NCBI GenBank assembly: GCA_963698085.1
Contig: OY969122.1
Location: forward strand, 558,001 to 622,000
Length of the DNA stretch: 64,000 nucleotides
Direction of reading: 5' to 3'
DNA from: VRUE01 sp963698085
Lineage (GTDB): Bacteria; Actinomycetota; Thermoleophilia; Solirubrobacterales; 70-9
The notes beneath the pieces were generated by a model, which was not told the origin of the DNA, did not search any database, and was given only the letters and a program-made list of their open reading frames with translations. Shown piece by piece: positions 23,667-32,365 of the stretch (position 1 is the stretch's first letter; each line of letters begins with the position of its first letter). The translations under genes and the position numbers were made by a program.

Positions 23667-24704
23667 CTAGCGCGGATCTACCTGCGTTTGGGCGATTTTT
23701 GAAACTGACCCACTACCCGTATCGAAGGCTACGTCTGGCTGCGAGCGCCCCAGCACCGCGCGCGAGGATCGCGCCCCCCGGCCCTCGCGGGCGGGAATCG
23801 CATCGACGCGCGTCACCTTGATCGCGTAGCGGGCACCACTCGGCTCGTAGACGAACTCGAGCAGCATGCCGAGTTCGACTTCAAGCAGTTCGCAGACCTC
23901 GCCACGGGTGACGCAGGCGTACTCGCCGCTGATCGCCTTGACCTGGTGAGACACCAGGAAGAGGAGCCTTTCCTTGCTGAAGTTGGCTCCCATCGTCGTG
24001 ACGACCGGCGTTTTCTTGCCCGGTAGCTGGGTCAGGACCGGCACATTCTTGCGCACTTCCACCTCACCCGTCTTCTCTTTGCCGTCGGCGGTCTTTTCCG
24101 TGCGGGAGATCTGCACGTCGATCACGAGTTCGTAGGGCCGTGCCGTAGCGCCGCCGTCACTGCCGCCGCCGGATGGGGCGCCGCCCGAACCACCTGGCGA
24201 GGAGCCGCCGTCTGCTACGGTGCCGGAGGACGATTCGGGGGTCGTCACCGATTCGCCGCCCGAGCCGCCTAGGGCTTCCGAGTCGCCGCCGGTGCCCGTT
24301 TCGACTGCCGATTCGGTGCCGATGCTCTTCAGCTGCGACGTGCTTGGCACGCCGGTGTACCGCTGCACGAAGGGATCGGTTGGCGACCCGTGCAGCCGCT
24401 TGCGGTAGTCGCGCAGGCCGGGAGCGGACTCGACGACAGTGAGCTCGAAGCCGTCGGCCGCCGTGCCCGCCGTGCCGGCTTCTGGCGCCGGGGCCGGAAG
24501 CGCCGGACCTTCGCCATCATCGCCGAGCAGAAATGGGACGGCGGCGATTGCGACCACGACCAGGGCAACCAGCGGCAGCAGGCGACGGTCGCGCAGGTCG
24601 TAGTAGAAGTCGACGAGAAAATCGGGCGCCTTCAGCTCGGAGGACTTCAGCTTGGACCCCAAGCTGTTTCCCTTCAGGTTCAAGTTCGATCGCTTCAGGT
24701 TCAT
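23667..24704 (-). CDS. Last pil-operon membrane protein, 3' end probably replaced
   Basis: 345 aa, at the place where pilP-like genes sit. A basic cytoplasmic N-terminus (about 1-40), one membrane segment (LLPLVALVVVAIAAVPFLLG), a Gly/Ser-rich linker (about 140-180) and a periplasmic domain (YELVIDVQISRTEK...VPVLTQLPGKKTPVVTTMG...YACVTRGEVCELLEVELGMLLEF). It is not recognisable as a canonical PilP lipoprotein. The ATG overlaps the pilO stop by 4 bp. The last 16 codons include the right inverted repeat of the accessory island, so the natural C-terminus was probably lost to the insertion. Confidence 0.7.
   Translation of the reverse strand: MNLKRSNLNLKGNSLGSKLKSSELKAPDFLVDFYYDLRDRRLLPLVALVVVAIAAVPFLLGDDGEGPALPAPAPEAGTAGTAADGFELTVVESAPGLRDYRKRLHGSPTDPFVQRYTGVPSTSQLKSIGTESAVETGTGGDSEALGGSGGESVTTPESSSGTVADGGSSPGGSGGAPSGGGSDGGATARPYELVIDVQISRTEKTADGKEKTGEVEVRKNVPVLTQLPGKKTPVVTTMGANFSKERLLFLVSHQVKAISGEYACVTRGEVCELLEVELGMLLEFVYEPSGARYAIKVTRVDAIPAREGRGARSSRAVLGRSQPDVAFDTGSGSVSKIAQTQVDPR
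23702..23717 (-). repeat. Right 16-bp inverted repeat of accessory island
   Basis: AAACTGACCCACTACC, the exact inverse complement of 19001-19016. It lies in codons near the end of the last pil gene. Beyond 16 bp the two ends diverge. Confidence 0.65.
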
Positions 24705-25456
24705 GGCGTCCCTCCCGTCGTGGTTGCCGCCGGCGTGGCTACCGGTGGCGCGCTCGGCGAAGCGCCCGCGGTGACACCCTGGTCGGGCGGGGTGAGATAG
24801 GTCGTCAGCGAAAAGCTCGCCTGCAGCGCGGGGAATCCCTTTTCCTGATCGACCTCCAGCGTGAAGCTGTCGATCGTGACCAGCCGCCCGTCAACCATGA
24901 CCTTTTCCCTGTCCGTCTTCACCAGGGCGTCGAGACCTTCTATGAAGTCGGCGATCTTGGAAAAATCGCCGTCGAAGGTGACTTCGTAGGGCATCACGGC
25001 GAGGCCGGCCGGGCCGATCGAGGCGCCGAGGGGCAGCAGCGATGCGGCCACCTCGGTGGGCGAAGCAGGTTCGCCGCCGGCGCTCGCCGGCGCAGCTGCC
25101 GATTCTTCTCCCCCGCTCGCGGTCAGCTGGAGGTTTCGGAACGTGCCTCCTGCGTCGCGTGCGATCCGATTCAGCTGGACGAGGAGCGAGGCGACGTCAT
25201 CGTCCCCCGGCACCGCCTTGCCGAGCACGACCAGGCGCTGGTACTGCCCCGGGAAATCCTCGCGCGCGTCTTCGGCCTCCGCCACTTCGGCCTCGTGCTG
25301 GGCCAGCGACGACTCTAGCTGGGTGATCTCCGTGCTCAGTTTCTTCGCTTCGTCCCGCTTCGGGCTCAGCAGCATCATCCAGAAGGCGACGGCGAGAACG
25401 GCGAGTGCCGCGATGGCGACGATCGTCCGGCTGGAAGAGCTCATCTCGAGTTTCAT
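24701..25456 (-). CDS. pilO: Type IV pilus assembly protein PilO-like
   Basis: About 251 aa from ATG 25456. A short cytoplasmic tail, one membrane helix (TIVAIAALAVLAVAFWMML), a coiled coil (STEITQLESSLAQHEAEVAEAED), then a ferredoxin-like periplasmic domain with MPYEVTFDGDFSKIADFIEGLDAL and LVTIDSFTLEVD, the standard PilO signature. PilO pairs with PilN through these coiled coils to link the cytoplasmic PilM ring to the cell-envelope part of the machine. It starts one base after the pilN stop. Confidence 0.85.
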   Translation of the reverse strand: MKLEMSSSSRTIVAIAALAVLAVAFWMMLLSPKRDEAKKLSTEITQLESSLAQHEAEVAEAEDAREDFPGQYQRLVVLGKAVPGDDDVASLLVQLNRIARDAGGTFRNLQLTASGGEESAAAPASAGGEPASPTEVAASLLPLGASIGPAGLAVMPYEVTFDGDFSKIADFIEGLDALVKTDREKVMVDGRLVTIDSFTLEVDQEKGFPALQASFSLTTYLTPPDQGVTAGASPSAPPVATPAATTTGGTP

Positions 25457-25457
25457 C

Positions 25458-26222
25458 TCAGCCGCCTTCCGTGCCTTCGGATGAGCTTTCGGAGCTTTCA
25501 CTGCTCGTGCTTTCGGTCGTTCCAACCGGCGGGGAGACCGGCGCCGCTTCGGCGCTTGGCACTGGGGCGGCGTCGAAGGCGACGACGATCTCGAACTTGG
25601 CGATGAACTCGCGCGTCCGGCATTCGTCGCTTGAATCGCCGCCTCCGCTCCCCGCCTGACCAGAGGCTTTGTCGGGCAGTTCGGAGGACTGCACGCCGAC
25701 CCTCGTGACGCCGTCGATGTCCTTCAGCGCGGTGACGAACCCGGCCACGGCCTCCTGGCCCGCCGAGCAGCCGCTCAGTTCGAGGGTCGGGCCCAAGGCC
25801 GATGCGCCCAAGCCGGAGCCCCCTCCCCCGCCGCCTTCGGTTTCGCCGCCCGCGCTGCCGGTGAGGCCGGTCAGCCAGGTGTCGCCAGGCAGGACGAGCG
25901 CCAGTTCCCGCATCACGCGCTCCCAGTCGAAGCGGCTGTCGGCGAGGCTGCTGACCGTCGCCACCCGCTGTTCGCTCATGCTGCGGAACTGGGTGTAGGC
26001 AGCGAGGCGCTGTGCCTTTGCCGCTGCCGCGGAGTCTTCTGCCTTCAGCTTCGCGACTTCGTCTTCGCTGGCGGAGATCTTGTTGCCGACCAGAACCAGA
26101 GCCGTGACGCCGACGAGCAGGGCGACGAGCCCGGCGAGGAGGACGTAGGGAAGTGGACCGGTGCGCAGTGGCGCCTGCTCACCACGGCGGTCCTCGGGCG
26201 GGATGAGGTTGATCGGACGCAC
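25458..26222 (-). CDS. pilN: Type IV pilus assembly protein PilN-like
   Basis: 254 aa. The N-terminus MRPINLIPPEDRR is the conserved PilN peptide (INLLP-type) that docks in the PilM groove. One membrane helix follows (YVLLAGLVALLVGVTALVLV), then a coiled coil with many Ala/Lys/Glu and the periplasmic FDWERVMRELALVLPGDTWL segment of fimbrial assembly proteins. A Gly-rich insertion and a Ser/Glu-rich C-terminal tail are lineage features. It lies 3 nt after pilM. Confidence 0.88.
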   Translation of the reverse strand: MRPINLIPPEDRRGEQAPLRTGPLPYVLLAGLVALLVGVTALVLVGNKISASEDEVAKLKAEDSAAAAKAQRLAAYTQFRSMSEQRVATVSSLADSRFDWERVMRELALVLPGDTWLTGLTGSAGGETEGGGGGGSGLGASALGPTLELSGCSAGQEAVAGFVTALKDIDGVTRVGVQSSELPDKASGQAGSGGGDSSDECRTREFIAKFEIVVAFDAAPVPSAEAAPVSPPVGTTESTSSESSESSSEGTEGG

Positions 26223-26225
26223 AGC

Positions 26226-27353
26226 TCAGTCCTCGAGTGAGAGTCCGAAGGGAACGGTCAGCCGCGCGGCAATCGGCTCGTCGAAGCCGCTGAGCGCAGC
26301 TGGGCGGGCAACGGACACCGGCATTCCGAGCCCCGCTTCCATCTGAGTCGGGACCCCGGCGATTGCGCTGCCCGGACCGCAGAGGACCACACGCTCGACC
26401 GGAAGCGCAGACTCCAGCGCACCGTAGTAGTCCAGCGAAAGGCGAAGTTCATCGACCAAGGAGGTGACGCCCTGTTCCAAAATCCGCCGCGCCTCGGCGA
26501 CCAGCTCGGCGTCGCCCTCCAGCTCCTCGACCGCGGACTCGAGGCCAACGTAGGAGAGCCATTGCGTGCTGTGCTCAGGGCTGAGGTCGTGGGCGGAGGC
26601 GAACTGAGCGGTCATCGCTCCCAGGCCGGCGCTGGAGATGCGCGTGAACAGACAGGCCCGCTCCCTTGCGACGGCGAGGTTGGCGACGTCGCCGAAGTTG
26701 CAGTAGAGAACTGCGCGGGCTGGGCGCTGAGCAGGATCTCCAGAGCCGTCGGCGCCGCTGGCTTCGGCGGCGTCCTCCGAGAACGCGCCGGCGCCCACCA
26801 GCGCGCGGATCATGCCGAAGGCGGCGAGGTCGACCCCGACCGGTTCAAGGCCGGCGCGGCGGATCGGCTCGATGAAGGAGGAGACCATGTCGCGGCGCGC
26901 AGCGACGACGACCACGTCGACCTGGGCGGTGCCGCCCTCCTCGGCAGGAACGCCGCCGACGACCTGATGCTCCAGAACCGCCTGATCGAGAGGCATCGGC
27001 ACCTGCTCCTGAGCCTGGAAGCGGATTGCCGCATCCATTTCCTTCGGGTTCTCGATCGCGGGCAGACGCAGCGTCCGCACGACGAGCCGTTGGTTGCCGA
27101 TGCCGAGCCGCACGCGCTTGGGAAGCTTGTGCTCGGCAAAGAGAGACTTGAGGGCAGCGGCAAGGCGGTCTGGGTCGAGCACCTCGCCCTCGTGAAAGGC
27201 TCCCGGCTCCAGCGGGCCGATAGCCGAACCAGTGACCTGCAGCGATCCGTTCGCCGCGACTGAAGTCGCGGCGATGCTGCCGGCCTCGATGTCGAGGCCG
27301 GCAACGGGGCCGGTCTGCTTCTTGGTCAGGCTGAAGGAGGGCACGCCTCCCAT
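26226..27353 (-). CDS. pilM: Type IV pilus assembly ATPase-fold protein PilM
   Basis: About 375 aa, actin-like fold. VAGLDIEAGSIAATSV is the phosphate-1 motif, IGNQRLVVRTLRLPAI and MDAAIRFQAQEQVPMPLDQAVLEHQVVG are signature PilM blocks, and VVLCGPGSAIAGVPTQMEAGLGMPV the adenosine motif. PilM sits in the cytoplasm and binds the PilN tail. ATG 27353 (MGGVPSFSLTKK) is chosen over an upstream start because it follows a GGGAGG-like site less closely but begins the known conserved region; the upstream 98-nt gap holds a hairpin. Confidence 0.88.
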   Translation of the reverse strand: MGGVPSFSLTKKQTGPVAGLDIEAGSIAATSVAANGSLQVTGSAIGPLEPGAFHEGEVLDPDRLAAALKSLFAEHKLPKRVRLGIGNQRLVVRTLRLPAIENPKEMDAAIRFQAQEQVPMPLDQAVLEHQVVGGVPAEEGGTAQVDVVVVAARRDMVSSFIEPIRRAGLEPVGVDLAAFGMIRALVGAGAFSEDAAEASGADGSGDPAQRPARAVLYCNFGDVANLAVARERACLFTRISSAGLGAMTAQFASAHDLSPEHSTQWLSYVGLESAVEELEGDAELVAEARRILEQGVTSLVDELRLSLDYYGALESALPVERVVLCGPGSAIAGVPTQMEAGLGMPVSVARPAALSGFDEPIAARLTVPFGLSLED

Positions 27354-27451
27354 GAATCGACAGAAAGGGCGTAAACCTTTCGCCCTGCAACTACTCATTT
27401 ATCGAAGAACCTGGCCGGACGTACGAGCCAGCGGGCCGGGGCGAACCGGCT
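27354..27451 (-). other. pilD-pilM intergenic leader with hairpin
   Basis: 98 bp without a gene. On the minus strand GAAAGG and CCTTTC, and alternatively GGGCG and CGCCC, can pair around TTTACG near 27362-27388. It does not fit the c-di-GMP motif found before pilA. It may be a local promoter or processing site for pilMNO. Confidence 0.3.
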
Positions 27452-28198
27452 CTAAAAGGTTCCGAGATACCAGTCGATCATCTGCTCGCCCAGAAGCAGG
27501 CCGGCGATCCCGCCGAGAGCGAGAAAGGGCCCAAATGGGATCGCCCGTTTTCTCGCCGAGGCACCGTGGCGGGCGATCATCGCTAGGCCGACAAGCGAGC
27601 CTGCTAGCAGAGCGATGAACAGCGCCGGCCCCACCTCGCGTCCGAGGAAGAACCCCATCGTCGCCGCAAGCTTGACGTCACCGAGCCCCATCCCCCGCGG
27701 GTAGGCGAGTGCCGCGGCGAAGAGGAGGCCTCCGGCCCCGACAGCGGCGAGCGCCCGCTCGGGCAGGCTCTCAGGATCGGTGACGGCGACGATCCCCACA
27801 CCGAGGATCGTTCCTACGAGCAGAATCTTGTTGGGAATGATCCGCCGCTCGAGGTCGGTCAGGGTGACTGCGAGCAATATCGAGACGAAGACGAGGCCGA
27901 GGACGAGTTCCGCCGGTTCGTCGGCCAGGACCAGCCCGGTCGCCGCGAACAGCAGGCCAAGCGCCAGCTCGGTCAGCGGGTAGCGCACCGAGATCGAGGC
28001 TCCGCAGCAGCGACTGCGCCCCCGCAGCAGCAGCCAGGAGAGAACCGGGACGTTGTCGTAGGCGGCGATCTGGGCGCCGCAGGCCGGACAGTGAGACCTC
28101 CCACCTACGACCGATTCCCCGCGCGGCACCCGGTGCGCCACTACGGTGAGAAAGCTGCCGAATATCAACCCGGCCGGGAAGAGGAGGATCGCTGCCAT
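27452..28198 (-). CDS. pilD: Prepilin peptidase / N-methyltransferase
   Basis: 248 aa polytopic membrane aspartyl protease that cuts pilin leaders at the Gly-Phe/Leu bond and usually N-methylates the new terminus. GSFLTVVAHRVPRGESVVGGRSHCPACG holds the first cysteine pair of the zinc-binding cytoplasmic domain, with the second at RCCG. The two catalytic Asp residues are in TDLERRIIPNKIL and GMGLGDVKLAATMG. Substrates are the pilins encoded just upstream in the operon. The terminal membrane helices end GEQMIDWYLGTF. Confidence 0.93.
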   Translation of the reverse strand: MAAILLFPAGLIFGSFLTVVAHRVPRGESVVGGRSHCPACGAQIAAYDNVPVLSWLLLRGRSRCCGASISVRYPLTELALGLLFAATGLVLADEPAELVLGLVFVSILLAVTLTDLERRIIPNKILLVGTILGVGIVAVTDPESLPERALAAVGAGGLLFAAALAYPRGMGLGDVKLAATMGFFLGREVGPALFIALLAGSLVGLAMIARHGASARKRAIPFGPFLALGGIAGLLLGEQMIDWYLGTF

Positions 28199-28231
28199 CG
28201 CCTGTCGCAGGTTATGGAGGGCTGCGGCGGC

Positions 28232-29614
28232 TCAGGAAGCCGGCCAGGTCGGCAGCGTGCCGGTGGTTGCGAAGGAGATGCGGCTGTCGAAGCTCGGCTC
28301 GTCATAGAGGATCTGCACGCCGCTGCCCGAGCCGTCGTCGACGCTGAGCGCCAGCCCCAGCTGGGATCCCTGCGGCAACGGGATCTCGCTGCCGGAGCCA
28401 GATTTGAAGTCGAGTGAGACGGTGAGCTCGGTCCAGCCGGTACTCGGCCAGGTTGCTGCGCTCAAAGTGGCATAGGGAAGGCCTCCGAGAACCTGCGTCA
28501 TGGCAGTGTCCGTATCGCCCACCCGGACGAAGATCCAGATACAGATCTGCGCCGGGTAGATCCCGTGTTCGATCGACTGCGTCCAGAGGCTGAGGGTGCC
28601 TTTTCCGGTCAAGGCGAGGTCGGTGGTCCCGATCGGCGGCGTCACCCACTTGTGCAGCTGCTGGAACATCGTCGCGTCGGCCTCGGGTGCGCTCGCCACG
28701 GTGGCGGCGGGCATCGCGCCGCAATCGCTGCCACGCAGCACCTGCAGTCCCTTGTCGAAGTCCGGAGCGGTTTTGGGCTCGACGTCGGTGGCGTAGTCGT
28801 AGACGGGGCTCTCGTCGGTAATCGGAGGTGCCTCAGGCCAGAGCAGGTCTGGAGGACCCGGCTCGTTGCCGGTCTTCGCGGTGCTCGCGCAGCTCCCCCG
28901 CGTGTTGTGCGCGAGGTGGTCTCCGATCGCCGTCCGTTTTTCCGGCGTCAGCGGTTCGGCCTCATCGCAGGTCGTGTCGGCGAGCCAGAGGATCCACGAG
29001 GTCACCGCTTTGCCGCCCGGCGTCGGACCCGGGTTTTCCGTCGGCTCCGCGTGGGGGTCGACGATCTGGCTCTGGATTTCCTGGTAGCGGCGATTGGTGC
29101 CGCCGGAGGCGGTCGAGTCGAGCTTGGCGACGACGATCGCCCGCTTGAGGAAGTCGCCCACGCAAGTGTCTTTCGGGCCGGAGCAGTCGTCCCAGACCAC
29201 GTAGCGGTAAATCGACCCTTTCACGTCCTCGACCTGGAACGTCCCCGGTCCGGCGATGACCGCCCCACCGGAGATCATCGGCTTCAACCCGGTTCCGTTG
29301 CGTTTGCTGTAGAAGGCCGTGCCCGAGACGCGCGAGTTGGGATTGTTCTCGCCGGTTTCGTTCGCCGGCAGGGTGGCCAGGCCGACGTCCTCGTAGGGAA
29401 GTTCGCGGATCTTCTCCAGCTCCTGCTGCAGCACGTTGTTGATGGTCTGGCTCTGCTCGGCACGGAAGGTGTTGCGAGTCGCGGTGTCGACCATGCCGAG
29501 CACACCGAGGCTGCCGACAACCAGGATCATCCCGGCGACTACGACCTCGACGACCGTCAGGCCGTCCTCTCCCCGCGCCAGCCGCCCCGCTGCTCTCCGC
29601 ATCGATGCTCGCAT
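28232..29614 (-). CDS. Large minor pilin-like protein (PilV type)
   Basis: About 460 aa. Basic leader, then GEDGLTVVEVVVAGMILVVGSLGVLGMV: a class III/type IV cleavage site (Gly-Leu, Glu at +5) and the hydrophobic stalk. The remaining 400 residues are far longer than usual PilV and end in a beta-rich domain (TDLALTGKGTLSLWTQSIEHGIYPAQICIWIFVR...) that looks like a lectin-type or jelly-roll pilus-tip module (inference). ATG overlaps the preceding gene's TGA by one base. It was probably a tip subunit processed by PilD. Confidence 0.75.
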   Translation of the reverse strand: MRASMRRAAGRLARGEDGLTVVEVVVAGMILVVGSLGVLGMVDTATRNTFRAEQSQTINNVLQQELEKIRELPYEDVGLATLPANETGENNPNSRVSGTAFYSKRNGTGLKPMISGGAVIAGPGTFQVEDVKGSIYRYVVWDDCSGPKDTCVGDFLKRAIVVAKLDSTASGGTNRRYQEIQSQIVDPHAEPTENPGPTPGGKAVTSWILWLADTTCDEAEPLTPEKRTAIGDHLAHNTRGSCASTAKTGNEPGPPDLLWPEAPPITDESPVYDYATDVEPKTAPDFDKGLQVLRGSDCGAMPAATVASAPEADATMFQQLHKWVTPPIGTTDLALTGKGTLSLWTQSIEHGIYPAQICIWIFVRVGDTDTAMTQVLGGLPYATLSAATWPSTGWTELTVSLDFKSGSGSEIPLPQGSQLGLALSVDDGSGSGVQILYDEPSFDSRISFATTGTLPTWPAS

Positions 29615-30180
29615 CACAGGCCCACGTTCCGGAGCGTGGTGCCGTCGGCGACCACCACTGGACCGCCGCCTTGAGTCGCGAAGGAAAGCTCCACGCCGAT
29701 GTAGTCGGGTTGCGGTTCGCCGGACGAATACGAGTAGGTGAACACGTCGCCTGAGGAGAGCCCGCTGACGAGCTGGCTCGTCGTCGCGGCCGAGCCGAGG
29801 GCAGGCTCTTGGACCGTGCGCGTGCATTTGGCGCTGGTGCAGGCGTAGGTGACGCGACAGGCTTTGGCGTTGGCCGCAGCCGCACCACCGCACGGCGACT
29901 CCTTGACGTAGGTGATCAGCGACAGCTGGCTGGGCGTCGCGGTCGAGACCTCGAATCCCTGCCGCAGCTCACGCGTGATCCGCTCGACCGCGACTCGGCC
30001 CTGCTGGATCGCCGTGACCTTGGAGCTGGTGCGGGGCTCGCTGTGGATCGCGCCGATGAACACGGTCACCGCACCGCCGACCACAACCATGCCCATCGTC
30101 GCCGCGACGAGCAGCTCGATCAGGGTGAAGCCCCCCTCGGAGCGACGCAGCGCTCTTGCCCTCTCGCCGAGCCGCGCCAT
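29614..30180 (-). CDS. Minor pilin-like protein (PilW type)
   Basis: 188 aa. Leader MARLGERARALRRSEGG ending in Gly, then FTLIELLVAATMGMVVVGGAVTVFI, the standard prepilin N-terminus with Glu at +5. The globular part contains CGG, KACRVTYAC and KCTRTV, so disulfides are likely. It belongs to the minor-pilin set that primes pilus assembly, between the PilX- and PilV-like genes with near-zero spacing. Confidence 0.82.
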   Translation of the reverse strand: MARLGERARALRRSEGGFTLIELLVAATMGMVVVGGAVTVFIGAIHSEPRTSSKVTAIQQGRVAVERITRELRQGFEVSTATPSQLSLITYVKESPCGGAAAANAKACRVTYACTSAKCTRTVQEPALGSAATTSQLVSGLSSGDVFTYSYSSGEPQPDYIGVELSFATQGGGPVVVADGTTLRNVGL

Positions 30181-30182
30181 GC

Positions 30183-31610
30183 TCAGCAGCCTTCGCTGGG
30201 AGGGCCGGCGACGACCGCGGCGGTGCAGTCGACGAAGCGGGTCGCTTCGTAGTGCGGGGCCACCAGGGGCAGGAAGAATTCCTGGACCCCGCTGCTGGTC
30301 CAGACCTCGGCGTGCGATTTGAGGTTGACCGTCTTGCCGGCCATCGCACCGCAGAACCAGGTGTTGCTGTCGAGGTTGATGTCGGTGTAGGGGGCGTAGA
30401 TGACGAAGTTCTGCTGGCAGACAACGTCTTCTTCGACCGAGGTGTTGCTGTTCAGCAAGATGTTGGTGCTCCTGTCCGGCGAGCCGACGAAGAGCAGCGC
30501 CGCGCTGCCCGATTTACCCGCGATGGGCGTGATCCGGGTGTTCGACTGAAGTTCGAGCTGAGTCGCCCCGCTGCTGTAGTTGCACGCCTCGGGCGAATCG
30601 AAGTAGATCAAAACTTCTTGTCCCTCGGCGATGTACAGCGAGCTGTTTTGATCCATCCGCAGCTTGCAGAAGCTGTAGACCGCGCCGCCCAAGGTGACGG
30701 AGCTGTTGTGGCCTACCACCAGCTCGCGCGCACCACACGATTTGTCGGCTTTGCCGCTGCCGCTGAAGCCGTTGAAGCAAGCGGTGTTTTTGTTGCCGCT
30801 GATCTGGTCCAAGGCGAAGAGCCTGTAGTTGTCGTTTTCAGTCGCCGCGCCGCCCTGGTTGACCGGCGGCAAGTCGATTTCGTCTTCCCCGGGTTCGCCG
30901 CCCGCGATCCCGCAGTCGATGTCGGAGAAGTAGCCGCCTTTGCCATTCAGCCCTTTGCCGACGCCGACGGTCGCCGCACCGCACTGCAGGCCCTCCAGGT
31001 TGATGTCGCCGTTGGTCGCGGTGCCCGCGTGGATCTCGGCATTCGAGGCGACGTTGATCCCGTCTTTCGATTTGACGGTCGCGTTCACGAACATTTTCTG
31101 GCCCGCGGAGGAGTTCGCAGTGACGTCAACCCGCCGAGTCACCCCGGCGAGGGCGCCGACGGAGACGACCTCCATTTCGGTCCAGGCGATTTTCCCGCCG
31201 GACATTTCGGTGCTCGTCGGCTTCACCCGGTAGCTCACCGCACCGCCGTTTATCGTCGTGCCGGCGACTTCCGGGCACCAGCCTTCGACGTCAGGGGCGG
31301 TACCGCCAACCGGCGCGCAGGGAGCGGTGTCCGGCACAAGCCCGTAGCGGTTGTACTGGAGCAGCGCCTGTTCGACACCCGACTCGGCAACTCCAAGCGC
31401 GGTCTTGATGTTCTGGTCCCGCACAGCTCCGCCCTGTCCCCCGATCGAGGTCGACACCGCTACGCCGGCCATCGCCAGCGCCGCCAGCAGCATCAGGGTC
31501 ACGGTCGGCACCGCGAAGCCGGCCTCCGAGGCGAGGCGGCAACGCGCAGCAGAGGCGCGGCTCCGGAGAGCCTCGCCTATCGAAGCAAGAGATCGAGCGC
31601 GCATAGCCAT
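30183..31610 (-). CDS. PilX-like pilus/adhesin protein
   Basis: About 475 aa. An N-terminal segment GFAVPTVTLMLLAALAMAGVAVSTSIGGQ resembles PilX/T2SK N-termini with a Gly-Phe cleavage-like site but lacks the +5 Glu. The long C-terminal region is a beta-rich passenger with repeated N-[ST] turns (KSKDGINVASNAEIHAG, NSSVTLGGAVYSFCKLRMDQ, ELQSNTRITPIAG, LNSNTSVEED), suggesting a beta-helix adhesin. ATG 31610 or 31604; neither has a good RBS. First gene of the minor-pilin group; the pilA terminator separates them. Confidence 0.7.
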   Translation of the reverse strand: MAMRARSLASIGEALRSRASAARCRLASEAGFAVPTVTLMLLAALAMAGVAVSTSIGGQGGAVRDQNIKTALGVAESGVEQALLQYNRYGLVPDTAPCAPVGGTAPDVEGWCPEVAGTTINGGAVSYRVKPTSTEMSGGKIAWTEMEVVSVGALAGVTRRVDVTANSSAGQKMFVNATVKSKDGINVASNAEIHAGTATNGDINLEGLQCGAATVGVGKGLNGKGGYFSDIDCGIAGGEPGEDEIDLPPVNQGGAATENDNYRLFALDQISGNKNTACFNGFSGSGKADKSCGARELVVGHNSSVTLGGAVYSFCKLRMDQNSSLYIAEGQEVLIYFDSPEACNYSSGATQLELQSNTRITPIAGKSGSAALLFVGSPDRSTNILLNSNTSVEEDVVCQQNFVIYAPYTDINLDSNTWFCGAMAGKTVNLKSHAEVWTSSGVQEFFLPLVAPHYEATRFVDCTAAVVAGPPSEGC

Positions 31611-31730
31611 ACGTCCATATCTAGATCGACGCTTCCGGCTCACCCTTGAGCGATGCCCCTCGTATGTGCACCTTAAGTAGCGGCTGCCTGGACGCATCGG
31701 CCATCCGTCCAGGCAAAAAATGGGTAAAGA

Positions 31731-31756
31731 AAAGGCGGGCCCGAAGGCCCGCCTTT
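31731..31756 (-). terminator. Rho-independent terminator after pilA
   Basis: AAAGGCGGGCC and GGCCCGCCTTT form an 11-bp stem with a TTCG tetraloop on the minus strand, followed by TTCTTTACC. A second perfect hairpin CGCTGAGC-GCAA-GCTCAGCG lies at 31759-31778 just upstream. Together they would end most pilA messages, so the minor pilin genes depend on readthrough or their own promoter. Confidence 0.8.
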
Positions 31757-31797
31757 ACCGCTGAGCGCAAGCTCAGCGCGGAATTCAGAGGCGAAAC

Positions 31798-32295
31798 TTA
31801 GCCCGCCCAGTTTCCGCCCGTCGGACAGCCAGCCTCACCGCCCGTTTCGCAGGTGTAGCTCACGACGCCGTTCCCATCTCGTCCAATGCTGAACGTGTTC
31901 CCGGTGTCAGGAGAGCTGGTGGTAACCGTGTAGGTATCCGCCGTCGCATCGACTTCCGACAGATAGACGTCAGTGGTCACGTCCACTTCTGGGGTTTCCG
32001 CGGTGACGATCGTTTCCTCGATCGCCCTAAGCGCCTCAGGGTCTCCATCGGCGTCTAGGTAGGACCCGCCGTTATCGGTGGCGAACGTCTCGATCGCGGT
32101 CTGTGCCGAGCGCACCATTGACTTGGCCTGTGCGTCGGTGGCCTTGTCCCGCTGGTTGAAGAACGCGGGGATCGCGATTGCGGCGAGGATGCCGAGGATC
32201 AGCATGACGACGAGAAGCTCGATCAGCGTGAAGCCGGCCTCGCCTTCGCCCTTGAGCCGGGCGCTCATCCTGGCCCGGAGATTCTGGAGCAACAT
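31798..32295 (-). CDS. pilA: Type IV major pilin
   Basis: 165 aa. Leader ends GEGEAG, then FTLIELLVVMLILGILAAIAIPAFFNQRDKATDAQAKSMVRSAQTAIETFATDN: cleavage Gly-Phe, Glu at +5 and the long hydrophobic N-terminal helix of type IV pilins. The globular domain is short with one cysteine pair (SYTCETGGEAGC) near the C-terminus that would form the D-loop. AGGAGGT lies 6 nt before the ATG. A c-di-GMP-I riboswitch precedes it and a strong terminator follows, so it is expressed as its own abundant unit. Confidence 0.93.
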   Translation of the reverse strand: MLLQNLRARMSARLKGEGEAGFTLIELLVVMLILGILAAIAIPAFFNQRDKATDAQAKSMVRSAQTAIETFATDNGGSYLDADGDPEALRAIEETIVTAETPEVDVTTDVYLSEVDATADTYTVTTSSPDTGNTFSIGRDGNGVVSYTCETGGEAGCPTGGNWAG

Positions 32296-32365
32296 TAGTG
32301 ACCTCCTATGGTCCTAATCGATTGAGCCAGAGCCCCGTCGCGTGAAGCCACGTGGTGTCTGTCGA

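Noticed and set aside
27354..27451. A second c-di-GMP riboswitch before pilM
   Set aside because: It has a GGGCGAAAGG hairpin but lacks the GCAAACC and ACGCAAAGCC blocks.
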